In this document: positions 22,757-29,359 of the stretch, in pieces | How positions within the stretch are numbered: the first letter of the stretch is position 1 | Layout of the letters: each line of letters opens with the position of its first letter | Assembly (NCBI GenBank): GCA_020346605.1 | Contig: CP070784.1 | Location: forward strand, 2,160,319-2,195,775 | Reading direction: 5' to 3' | Source: Candidatus Bathyarchaeota archaeon | GTDB taxonomy: Archaea; Thermoproteota; Bathyarchaeia; TCS64 | Length of the DNA: 35,457 nucleotides | Position numbers and translations under genes: made by a program | The notes under the pieces: model-generated | Told to the model about the DNA's origin: nothing | The model's database searches: none | Seen by the model: only the letters and a program-made list of their open reading frames with translations

Positions 22757-23065
22757 CTAGCTCTCCTGCGTTTTTCTGAACTTCGTCATGAATGAAGGGA
22801 GAATCTTCCTAACGACGCGCGAGAACTCACTTCTGTTATTGGGCTGCTCGGAATCGCACTCCTGCTGGGGTCTCATCGTGAGGAAGATGGATCCTCCACG
22901 GTCCAAGTGAAGTATAAGCTCCTCAATGTCGATCTCCTGAGCTTCCTTGATGGACACGTCGGATACCTCCTCGCCTATAAGGTAGACCAACAACCTAGAG
23001 CCCTCCAAAGTAACGGTGGGCCAAAGGTTGTCTGTGCTCTTGAAAACGAGAGTCCTCATATCCAT
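22757..23065 (-). CDS. Small protein upstream of and coupled to tfb
   Basis: This 102-residue protein is of unrecognised family. The first half reads as strands and a helix with a conserved-looking core (TLVFKSTDNLWPTVTLEGSRLLVYLIGEEV, then EIDIEELILHLDRGGSIFLTMRP), and the C-terminal third is basic (SRVVRKILPSFMTKFRKT), which could contact nucleic acid. Its stop is immediately followed by the TFB start. The ATG has TGATATAAAG at about 23092-23101, fitting leaderless translation from a promoter shared divergently with the TrmB-like regulator. A role in controlling or accompanying TFB is inferred only from coupling. Confidence 0.7.
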   Translation of the reverse strand: MDMRTLVFKSTDNLWPTVTLEGSRLLVYLIGEEVSDVSIKEAQEIDIEELILHLDRGGSIFLTMRPQQECDSEQPNNRSEFSRVVRKILPSFMTKFRKTQES

Positions 23066-23198
23066 CTACTTTCAGCATGTGCTCAATGTTCTTTATATCA
23101 TTGAGTGTGTAACGAATGTTCGTGCATTATGAATGTAACGTCCGTTCGAACAATTTATAGAGATCGAGGTTGCACGCGATAACGACAAAACCTTGACC
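23066..23198. promoter_or_regulatory. Divergent promoter region with palindromes (tfb unit / TrmB-like regulator)
   Basis: This 133-bp region holds a minus-strand TATA (TGATATAAAG, about 23092-23101), a plus-strand TATA (AATTTATAG, about 23152-23160), an imperfect palindrome CGAATGTTCG at 23113-23122 and a perfect one, GTTCGAAC, at 23144-23151 that touches the plus-strand TATA. The palindromes are plausible operators for the TrmB-like protein itself. Confidence 0.5.
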
Positions 23199-24830
23199 AT
23201 GGAGAGGCTGAGCAAAAGGCTTCTGAGTTTCGGTTTCACAAAGGAGGAGGCTAGGGTCTACATCTTTCTTTTAGGGATGGGTCCTTGCCCTGCGAGGGTT
23301 ATCTCCAGAAGGTTCGACGCCAACCGTATGAAGACCTACAGGACATTGAAAGCGCTGGAGGAAAAAGGGCTCGTCCAACGCATCATGGGGAGGCCTATTA
23401 GGTTCGTGGCCGCCTCGTTGGGGGAGACCCTGAGGCAGCACATAGATGAGCTAAAATCGACGCTGTCCGACCTTGAGAAGAGCGAGGCCGAGATACTGGA
23501 CGAGTTGGAGAAACTGTCCAAAGGGGAGCAGCCCATGCTCGAAGAACCGAGGTTCCGGTTTTTCCAGGGCCGGCAGCAGATATACGAACAGTTGATCCAG
23601 ATGTCTCAGCGGTCCATGAACGAGATCAACATAGTGACGACAGGAAACGACCTGAATCGCCTGGCCCTCATGGGGATAGACGATCGGCTCCGAGCCATGG
23701 CCCGGGTTGGAAGGAGGGTACGCCTGCTCACTCAGGTGGATGGACCTGAGTTCGTAGATGTAAAATATTACGCGGACTTCGCAGAGGTACGCCATATAGC
23801 TCTTCCTGCAGCCATCCGGTTCATTATTATCGACGAGACTGAGACACTCACCACCGTCGCCATGAACGACTCCATGAGCATGACCACACAAGACGACACG
23901 GGGCTTTGGACCAACGCCCAGGGCTACGTGACTTCCATCAAAGTATTCTTTGACGCCCTTTGGAGCCTGGCCCCAGAAGCGACTACGATCCTAGAAGCGA
24001 TGCGGACGGGACAGCCTCCCCCTGAGATCAGCGTGATCAGGACCAGAGGAGAGTTCAAAGATATTTTTGAGAGGATGATTGATCAGAGCACTTCCACCAT
24101 GGAAATTATGATTGAACGGATTGGGGACCTCCCAGCCATGGTGAGGAGAATCCAGGAAGCCCATGCGAAGGGGATACAAATCAGGATCGTCACTCAAATA
24201 GAGTCCGAAGGTCTTGCTGAAATACACGAGTTGGCTAAATTCACTCACGTAGTGCCCAAGACGACCTCGACGGACCTCTTCCTAGCAGTCATTGATGGTA
24301 GAGAGGCGTTGTTGCACATACCTACGTGGGAAGCGACGGGACAGTCTGTCTGGTCCAATATAGGCGCGTACGTGGAGACCATGAACCGGTTGTTCCTCGA
24401 CTATTGGGGGAGGGGGGAGCCTGCAGAAGTGGCCTTATCGAGGCTGGAATCTCAGAGGGATCTCACAGAAGCTTTGGATCTCTTAAAGTCTTCACTTGTA
24501 GAGTACGGGTGGGCAGTCGAGTCCCCAGGACAGATCACGGGAGTCTCCGGCGTCGGCTACGAATTCAACCTAGTGGCACGAAAAGGTTCACCGGAGATGA
24601 CATTCGGGATAGATCTACTCATCGAGGAGAAATCTTTCGAACACATAATAAGAATGGGCGCTCGGATGATGGACCTGAAGCCCGCGAGAATCTTGATCGC
24701 CTCCACGAATCCCTTCGAAACCGGTGAGGTAGAGATCGCGAAGCTATACGGTGTTGAGCTCGTCTTGGAATCGGACCTCATGAAAATAGCTGAAAAAATT
24801 GAAAAAAAGTTGAAATATAGAAAAAAATAA
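23199..24830 (+). CDS. Large TrmB-like regulator with repeated effector domains and extra C-terminal domain
   Basis: The 543-residue protein starts with a TrmB-type winged helix (ARVYIFLLGMGPCPARVISRRF...KTYRTLKALEEKGLVQRI, about 15-70) followed by a coiled linker. Two successive domains share the TrmB-effector/PLD-like pattern: about 110-255 (FRFFQGRQQIYEQLIQMSQ ... SIKVFFDALW) and about 285-420 (VIRTRGEFKDIFERMIDQS ... TMNRLFLDYW). A last domain (about 435-540, YEFNLVARKG ... GIDLLIEE ... PARILIASTNP) resembles the degenerate restriction-endonuclease fold seen at the end of some archaeal regulators. Ordinary TrmB proteins have one effector domain and about 250-350 residues. ATG at 23199 is chosen over TTG at 23193. 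Ligand unknown; autoregulation through the upstream palindromes is likely. Confidence 0.82.
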   Translation: MERLSKRLLSFGFTKEEARVYIFLLGMGPCPARVISRRFDANRMKTYRTLKALEEKGLVQRIMGRPIRFVAASLGETLRQHIDELKSTLSDLEKSEAEILDELEKLSKGEQPMLEEPRFRFFQGRQQIYEQLIQMSQRSMNEINIVTTGNDLNRLALMGIDDRLRAMARVGRRVRLLTQVDGPEFVDVKYYADFAEVRHIALPAAIRFIIIDETETLTTVAMNDSMSMTTQDDTGLWTNAQGYVTSIKVFFDALWSLAPEATTILEAMRTGQPPPEISVIRTRGEFKDIFERMIDQSTSTMEIMIERIGDLPAMVRRIQEAHAKGIQIRIVTQIESEGLAEIHELAKFTHVVPKTTSTDLFLAVIDGREALLHIPTWEATGQSVWSNIGAYVETMNRLFLDYWGRGEPAEVALSRLESQRDLTEALDLLKSSLVEYGWAVESPGQITGVSGVGYEFNLVARKGSPEMTFGIDLLIEEKSFEHIIRMGARMMDLKPARILIASTNPFETGEVEIAKLYGVELVLESDLMKIAEKIEKKLKYRKK

Positions 24831-24926
24831 TAAAATTATCTGAAAATTTTATGAAGTTTGAATTCTATTAACACGAGGTGTATGTTATGAAAAAATATAT
24901 CAATAGAAACGAATTCAATTTTAATT

Positions 24927-25559
24927 ATGCTCATCAGTGAAGAATTGTCAACGTACATTCGCGCTATAAAACCTGCAAACCACATCATACTTTTCTACGA
25001 TACATTTGAGAGCAAGATGAAGATCCTCGCCAACTTCTTAGCGGACGGAAGAGAGAAAGGAAGGGGTATGATCTACATTTGCGCTGACGAGACCCCCGAC
25101 CAGGTTCGCAACGGACTGCGGGTGAACGGCTTCGACGTCGACTCAGCTGAAGAGGCAGGGAACATGCTGGTGAGAAGCTACGACGGGTGGTACATCGACG
25201 AAGGTAAGGCCGAGCCCTTCAAGATCATAAATCGCTGGAAGGAAGCGTACAGAAGGTTCAACGAGAGGGGGATGGGCATGAGGATAACGGGGGAGGTCTC
25301 ATGCTTCTTCGAGCAGGGATTGGTGAGGGAGCTCCTGAGGTACGAGTACGCCCTACACAGGATACTCGACATACCGATGGAAGCGATCTGCTCCTACAAC
25401 GTACAGACGATCGTCAACACGGGGTACACAGAGATGATCATGCCATTGATTAGGGCCCACGGCGGGGCAGTCTTCACGTCTCAATCGGGTAGCATGATAT
25501 TGGAGCCGGAGAACGTAGAGGACGACGACGTCGAGAAACTACTGGAAATAAAAATATGA
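24927..25559 (+). CDS. MEDS-domain sensory protein
   Basis: The 210-residue protein is a single MEDS domain (methanogen/methylotroph DcmR sensory domain). Landmarks are PANHIILFYDTFESKMKILANFLADGREKGRGMIYICADE, then RSYDGWYIDEGKAEPFKIINRW and GMRITGEVSCFFEQG. The domain is related to RecA-like folds but has no Walker A motif here. MEDS proteins are thought to sense small hydrocarbon or stress-related ligands and often pair with HTH or kinase modules; this one is free-standing, directly downstream of the TrmB-like regulator (96-bp AT-rich gap with TATATCAATAG-type box near 24894-24904). The pair could form a split sensor-regulator, which is inference. Confidence 0.85.
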   Translation: MLISEELSTYIRAIKPANHIILFYDTFESKMKILANFLADGREKGRGMIYICADETPDQVRNGLRVNGFDVDSAEEAGNMLVRSYDGWYIDEGKAEPFKIINRWKEAYRRFNERGMGMRITGEVSCFFEQGLVRELLRYEYALHRILDIPMEAICSYNVQTIVNTGYTEMIMPLIRAHGGAVFTSQSGSMILEPENVEDDDVEKLLEIKI

Positions 25560-25799
25560 TTCAGAGGGTTACAATTTTCGGGGCGCGCGCAGCTGGAAAG
25601 GCGACTCAATTTATAAAGGAGCTACAAGCCAGGCAACTTCCTTTGAAGTGAAGCAGCCAGCGAGTGCTACTCATGGTATACTGGTCATAAGTTCAACGAT
25701 CGTAAATACAGCACCTATTGCTTGGTATTCATGGAATTGGCATAAAAATGTAACTTAATTCCTTAACAAGTTGCGCACGCGCCCTGTGCACGAGCCCGT
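25560..25799. other. 240-bp spacer between convergent genes, candidate small RNA
   Basis: Both flanking genes end here, so no promoter is expected, yet CAATTTATAAAG at about 25608-25619 is a good plus-strand TATA box. It is followed by AAAGGA...TCCTTT (a 6-bp inverted repeat near 25616-25646). No open frame of useful length follows. The spacer also carries GCGCGCGC (25583-25590) and the degenerate GCGCACGCGC (25773-25782). A short non-coding transcript is possible. Confidence 0.3.
25583..25590. repeat. GCGCGC motif, spacer after the MEDS gene
   Basis: GCGCGCGC between convergent genes, 24 bp after the MEDS stop codon. Confidence 0.4.
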
Positions 25800-26930
25800 T
25801 TAATCCAGATTCAGAATGTTGATCAAAACGGAGGTCGATCTTCCCAGTATATACGTCAGCGTCGATAACACTATTCCTCCTGTGGTCAACTCGACGACCT
25901 TGCTCTTGACATCAACTTCAGCCGCAATGGCCGTAATGGCTCCAGCGATTGAAAGTAATATCAGCGTGATCATCACCGATATCGGGATCGCTATCGAGAC
26001 CGGATATCCAGCGAAAAAGGGAAACAGAGGTAGAACTGTGCCGATCACCTTGAAGAGACCAGCGTACAGGGCGCTTTCAAGGGGGTTTCCCAAGGCGCCT
26101 TCCTTGATCCCATACTCCTCCTCCGCGATGATCCTGTCGATCAACTGCTTCTCCCTCGCCTCCTCGGCGATCTTGAGAGAGATTTCATCGGAGTACTCTT
26201 TTCCCTTCATGTACTTCTCGATCCTTCTAATATATGCATGTGGGACACATTCACATGTCATCTTTATCCTCTCGAGGATATCCTCCTGAATCTGCCTGCC
26301 TGTCCTGCCGAAGAAGTAGAACCCCACCACCGTGTTCAAGGCCCCAGTGAGTCCAACGATGAGACCCGTAATGCCGATCACCAGAGGATTCTCATACACC
26401 CCTGCAAGGCCGATAGCAGTCGAAATCACTATCACGAGTCCACCGCTGGTCTGAGTAAATATGGTGGCAATCTTGATCACAAAGAACCTGAACTTGGACT
26501 CGTATTCAAGGAACTCCTCCTCATGCGCAAGCTCAGCGAGCATAAACATCGTGACGGATTCCTTCTCCTCCACCGACAGCAGCTCGGATTTGAACAGACG
26601 AGAATACTGTCGTATCGCCTTTCGCTCCCCGGCTTCCAGTATCTTCAGGGTCAGTCCTATGCCCAGAAATCCGTATATGAATGCGAGGAGTGAGATGATG
26701 TGCTTTTTAACGTTTATGACCCCCGAGTCGACGCCCCTCTTCTCTAGGAACCCACGCCAGAAACGGGCGTGCTCCTCTTCAGTACGTGCGAATGATGAGA
26801 GCTTGTCTGAAAGTTCGGTATCCCTAAAAGTCTCCGCCAATCTTTCATAGATCGAGGTCGCCGTCAGCTCAGCCTCGAGGGCTGACTCTGCAATACCAAT
26901 GATCTCCTCCTCCGAAAGAATCTCACTCAT
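25800..26930 (-). CDS. MbfA-like protein: ferritin-like domain fused to VIT1/CCC1 transporter
   Basis: The 376-residue protein (ATG 26930; TTG 26936 is the longer option) combines an N-terminal ferritin-like four-helix domain with a VIT1/CCC1-type membrane domain. The ferritin part (about 5-160) has two ExxH motifs, EEEH in RTEEEHARFWRGF and ELAH in MLAELAHEEEFLEY, with partner glutamates, interrupted by a hydrophobic stretch at about 80-98. The membrane part has segments such as GGLVIVISTAIGLAGVYE, the GLIVGLTGALNTVVGFYF hairpin and a final pair near the C terminus. Known MbfA proteins bind iron in the ferritin part and export it. It faces the MEDS gene convergently across a 240-bp spacer. 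Iron or manganese export is the best prediction. Confidence 0.82.
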   Translation of the reverse strand: MSEILSEEEIIGIAESALEAELTATSIYERLAETFRDTELSDKLSSFARTEEEHARFWRGFLEKRGVDSGVINVKKHIISLLAFIYGFLGIGLTLKILEAGERKAIRQYSRLFKSELLSVEEKESVTMFMLAELAHEEEFLEYESKFRFFVIKIATIFTQTSGGLVIVISTAIGLAGVYENPLVIGITGLIVGLTGALNTVVGFYFFGRTGRQIQEDILERIKMTCECVPHAYIRRIEKYMKGKEYSDEISLKIAEEAREKQLIDRIIAEEEYGIKEGALGNPLESALYAGLFKVIGTVLPLFPFFAGYPVSIAIPISVMITLILLSIAGAITAIAAEVDVKSKVVELTTGGIVLSTLTYILGRSTSVLINILNLD

Positions 26931-27031
26931 CGTCAATCATCAAACGTTATAATCTGATTTAACTTACTCGAAAGTCTTAAAAATCTACATTCAGAAGAAG
27001 AGAGCGTGCCAGTTGTGAAATAAAATCCAGT

Positions 27032-27040
27032 GCGCGCGCC
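27032..27040. repeat. GCGCGC motif, upstream of the ACMSD-like gene
   Basis: GCGCGCGCC followed by CATGCG, 52 bp before the start codon at 27092 and upstream of the AGTTTATCT box. Confidence 0.4.
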
Positions 27041-27091
27041 CATGCGTGGAATGGCTTTTGAGGAAGTTTATCTCTGAGTATTGTGAATACG

Positions 27092-28033
27092 ATGAGAAAT
27101 CTATGGAAATACACTGGTCCTATTTTTGATGCTCACACACACATCAGATCCATCGAGACCACTTCTAAAATGATTGCTATTGAAGACGAGCATGGTGTAT
27201 CAAAACAAATAGGAATCGTACACGACGAAGAAGGATTTAAGAAAACCAAGGAACAGTATCCGAGCAGGTTCGTCTTCGCGAAGTACCTTTCTCTTAGTGA
27301 CATTGCGCAGTACAACGTGGAACCTGTTCTTGACGAGATATCTGAGCTACTGGATCAGGGCTATTCAATGGCTAAGACATGGTTTGGACCCCGTTGGCGT
27401 GACTTTATCGAAAATGTACCAAGAGATTTCAGGATTAATCACCCCAATTTATACCCCATTTATGAAGCTCTTGAGGACAATGATATACCTCTCATTATTC
27501 ACGTTTCGGATCCCGACACCTACTATTTATCTCAATATCGCGACTCTGAAAAATATGGATTCAAGGACGATCATCTACGGGAGTTAGAGAATGTTCTATC
27601 CCGATACAATAAACTTAGGGTTCAGATACCCCATCTTGGGGCACAACCAGAGATACATAGGTTATCACACCTTTCGGGGTGGTTGGACAAATATCCGAAC
27701 GTCGTGCTTGATACAGCGTCGTCAAGGTGGATGGCCCGTGAGTTGAGCAAGGACACAAAGAAGGCACGTGAATTTATGATCACTTATTCAGATAGGGTCC
27801 TATTTGGTACAGACGTCTTTGGTGGCAGAGGGGAACGTGAATATTACTCAGGTCGCTATCTTGCACAGAGAATCCTTTGGGAGACAGATGAGCGAAATAC
27901 GCCTCTCCCAATACCTGATGCTGACACCGTAAAAACTGGAGGAACTTTCATAAACGGTCTTGATCTGCCCCTCGACGTTCTTAGAAAGCTGTACTGGGAG
28001 AATGCAGATCGAATCTATTCAGCACTAAGCTAG
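27092..28033 (+). CDS. Amidohydrolase_2 (ACMSD-like) metal-dependent hydrolase
   Basis: The 313-residue protein is a TIM-barrel amidohydrolase of the COG2159/ACMSD branch, which includes decarboxylases and lactone hydrolases. Seen are IFDAHTHI (HxH ligands), PLIIHVSDPDTYY (barrel His), VQIPHLGAQPE (His) and RVLFGTDVFGG (catalytic Asp). ATG at 27092 is preferred over GTG at 27083, because AGTTTATCT at about 27065-27073 places transcription start near 27092. Codon third positions are clearly more A/T-rich than in the flanking core genes (frequent GAT, AAA, ATA), which hints at a horizontally acquired gene. Substrate unknown. It is not in an operon. Confidence 0.87.
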   Translation: MRNLWKYTGPIFDAHTHIRSIETTSKMIAIEDEHGVSKQIGIVHDEEGFKKTKEQYPSRFVFAKYLSLSDIAQYNVEPVLDEISELLDQGYSMAKTWFGPRWRDFIENVPRDFRINHPNLYPIYEALEDNDIPLIIHVSDPDTYYLSQYRDSEKYGFKDDHLRELENVLSRYNKLRVQIPHLGAQPEIHRLSHLSGWLDKYPNVVLDTASSRWMARELSKDTKKAREFMITYSDRVLFGTDVFGGRGEREYYSGRYLAQRILWETDERNTPLPIPDADTVKTGGTFINGLDLPLDVLRKLYWENADRIYSALS

Positions 28034-28108
28034 AGCAAGATTGATTCTCGCGCTTTTATAGTCTGGACGTATAAGATTCTCTTCCTCTCCTCCTCACACA
28101 AACCCCGT

Positions 28109-28116
28109 GCGCGCGC
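28109..28116. repeat. GCGCGC motif, after the ACMSD-like gene
   Basis: GCGCGCGC within GTGCGCGCGCATG, 76 bp after the hydrolase stop and 47 bp before the next start. Confidence 0.4.
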
Positions 28117-28162
28117 ATGTATTCCTTATTTTTCTAGGCTTACCTTCTAAGGAGATTTGAAT

Positions 28163-28408
28163 ATGGTCATTGTAACCATTTCGAACATTGCTCCGTTAAA
28201 AAAAGAGGCAAAAACAAGGATGTATGCAAACAAGTTGGAGGATAACAATTATGAGGCCGACTATATTGAAGACGCAACAACAGGCGTAGAGTACTATTCG
28301 AGTAATTACATGAGACCGAAGGAGAAGGCGGAGTTCTTAGAAATGATGAAAGTTAGGGGCATGATGATATGCTTCGAGATAAAAGAGATAGTATCTACAC
28401 AGACATGA
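28163..28408 (+). CDS. Small protein of unknown function
   Basis: This 81-residue protein starts at ATG 28163, preceded at 6-7 nt by AAGGAGAT (28149-28156), an excellent ribosome-binding site that decides against the TTG at 28157. The sequence begins with a strand (MVIVTISNIAPLKK), is rich in Asn, Tyr and charged residues in the middle (YEADYIEDATTGVEYYSSNY) and ends with a helix and strand (KAEFLEMMKVRGMMICFEIKEI). No family recognised. It is AT-rich like the hydrolase before it and belongs to the accessory region. Confidence 0.6.
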   Translation: MVIVTISNIAPLKKEAKTRMYANKLEDNNYEADYIEDATTGVEYYSSNYMRPKEKAEFLEMMKVRGMMICFEIKEIVSTQT

Positions 28409-28763
28409 CATCATTTAAAGCACAAGAAATTGAGTGTTGGTAGGTCTTTATATTCCTACGCGCGCGCAAGTTGCTCTTTCTAGAAATGGATGCACTAATG
28501 GCAGATTTCTATCCTCTAAATATTCTCACAGCATCGGGCGCTTCCCCTCATCTCACGGATCACACAAAACTACCAAACGTTGATATGCGAAATGATTTGA
28601 CCTCGATTCCATCGTTTTCGTCATTACATTTAATTTGATCCACACCACGTTTGCAGGGAGGACAATAGAAGACGACTAAACCCTTCGTCATGATGGATCT
28701 TCAATGAGGCCACTCATATGGTAGGGTTGATCAGGAATTGATCATCATTTTCCACTATACTAA
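28409..28763. other. 355-bp spacer, no convincing gene
   Basis: It contains a GCGCGCGC site (28460-28467) and two TGATCA palindromes near its right end. A 50-codon plus-strand frame at 28486-28638 (start MDALMADFYPLNILTASG) has no clear ribosome-binding site and no recognisable family; it could be a relic or chance. Confidence 0.35.
28460..28467. repeat. GCGCGC motif, 355-bp spacer
   Basis: CGCGCGCG/GCGCGC within TACGCGCGCGCAAG, about 50 bp after the small-protein gene. Confidence 0.4.
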
Positions 28764-28776
28764 TTGCATCTGATCA
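28728..28776. promoter_or_regulatory. Three TGATCA palindromes around a TATA-like box
   Basis: TGATCA occurs at 28728-28733, 28739-28744 and 28771-28776. The first two are centred one helical turn (11 bp) apart and the third lies beyond the TATA-like ACTATACTAA (about 28753-28762). This spacing is what a dimeric repressor, such as an antitoxin-like RHH protein acting on its own gene, would use. Confidence 0.4.
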
Positions 28777-28955
28777 CCCCTTACATAGTATCGGAGGTGA
28801 AGCACACGGCCAAGCTCAACATAAGGGATGAGAACCTCGTGAATCTTCAGAAGGTCCAGAGAGTCATCAACGCAGAGGAAGGCGTCGAGACGAGCCTCGA
28901 CGATTCCCTGAAGAGGGTCCTAGATTTCTACAGGAAATACGTCCCTTACAACTAA
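28764..28955 (+). CDS. Small antitoxin-like (RHH/VapB-type) protein
   Basis: This is a frame of 63 residues from TTG 28764, or 52 from GTG 28797; the latter overlaps a GGAGGTG ribosome-binding sequence, so the true start is unclear. The core KHTAKLNIRDENLVNLQKVQRV followed by TSLDDSLKRVLDFYRKYVPY resembles short antitoxin-type proteins with a strand followed by two helices ('...D..i..ll.fY'). No PIN-domain or other toxin gene follows; the next small gene is a poor match to any toxin. It could be an orphan antitoxin or a small regulator. TGATCA repeats lie just upstream. Confidence 0.5.
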   Translation: MHLITPYIVSEVKHTAKLNIRDENLVNLQKVQRVINAEEGVETSLDDSLKRVLDFYRKYVPYN

Positions 28956-29095
28956 TTGCGTTCAGGAATTGGGTTGATATGTATCAGAGTTTCATAAATG
29001 GCTTCTGAGAGACCTGTACCGCCTATATCTGCTATCAAATATATATCTACTCAGAACCCTTTAACGAGATGTCATGCGCCTGAAGGATAGAGTCC

Positions 29096-29329
29096 GTGAA
29101 AAACATCTTAACTCAAGTGAAGCAGGAGAGGTTCAAGCAATATATAAGGAGTTTTCTCTCCGAGAACCGCAAGGCGCACACGATGAAGATCGAAGGCGAG
29201 AGTTCCCAGTTCATGAATAATCGCTTCGACGGCCTGATCAGTAAAAAAGGATGGAATAACCGGATCACCGTGTTACAAGACACCGACTCTATCATACTGG
29301 TTAACCGAAGGAAAAGCCGTTATATTTAG
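29096..29329 (+). CDS. Possible small protein, start uncertain
   Basis: A 77-codon frame from GTG 29096 gives a basic product ending with GWNNRITVLQDTDSIILVNRRKS, which reads like a protein. However, a TATA-like ATATATCTAC at about 29040-29049 points to transcription from about 29070 and to an ATG at 29074, which is in a different frame and stops at 29217. Either a frameshift separates the ATG from the longer frame, or one of the two frames is not used. It lies 30 bp from the convergent end of hel308. Confidence 0.4.
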   Translation: MKNILTQVKQERFKQYIRSFLSENRKAHTMKIEGESSQFMNNRFDGLISKKGWNNRITVLQDTDSIILVNRRKSRYI

Positions 29330-29359
29330 AAAATCACCCAGTGTTTTTCGCTCACAGGG

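Noticed and set aside
28486..28638. 50-codon plus-strand frame with an ATG in the 355-bp spacer
   Set aside because: No ribosome-binding site, no suitable TATA position and no family pattern; kept only as a remark in the spacer entry.
28764..29329. A toxin-antitoxin pair formed by the two small genes before hel308
   Set aside because: The second gene shows no PIN, RelE or other toxin pattern, lies about 140 bp away and has an uncertain frame.
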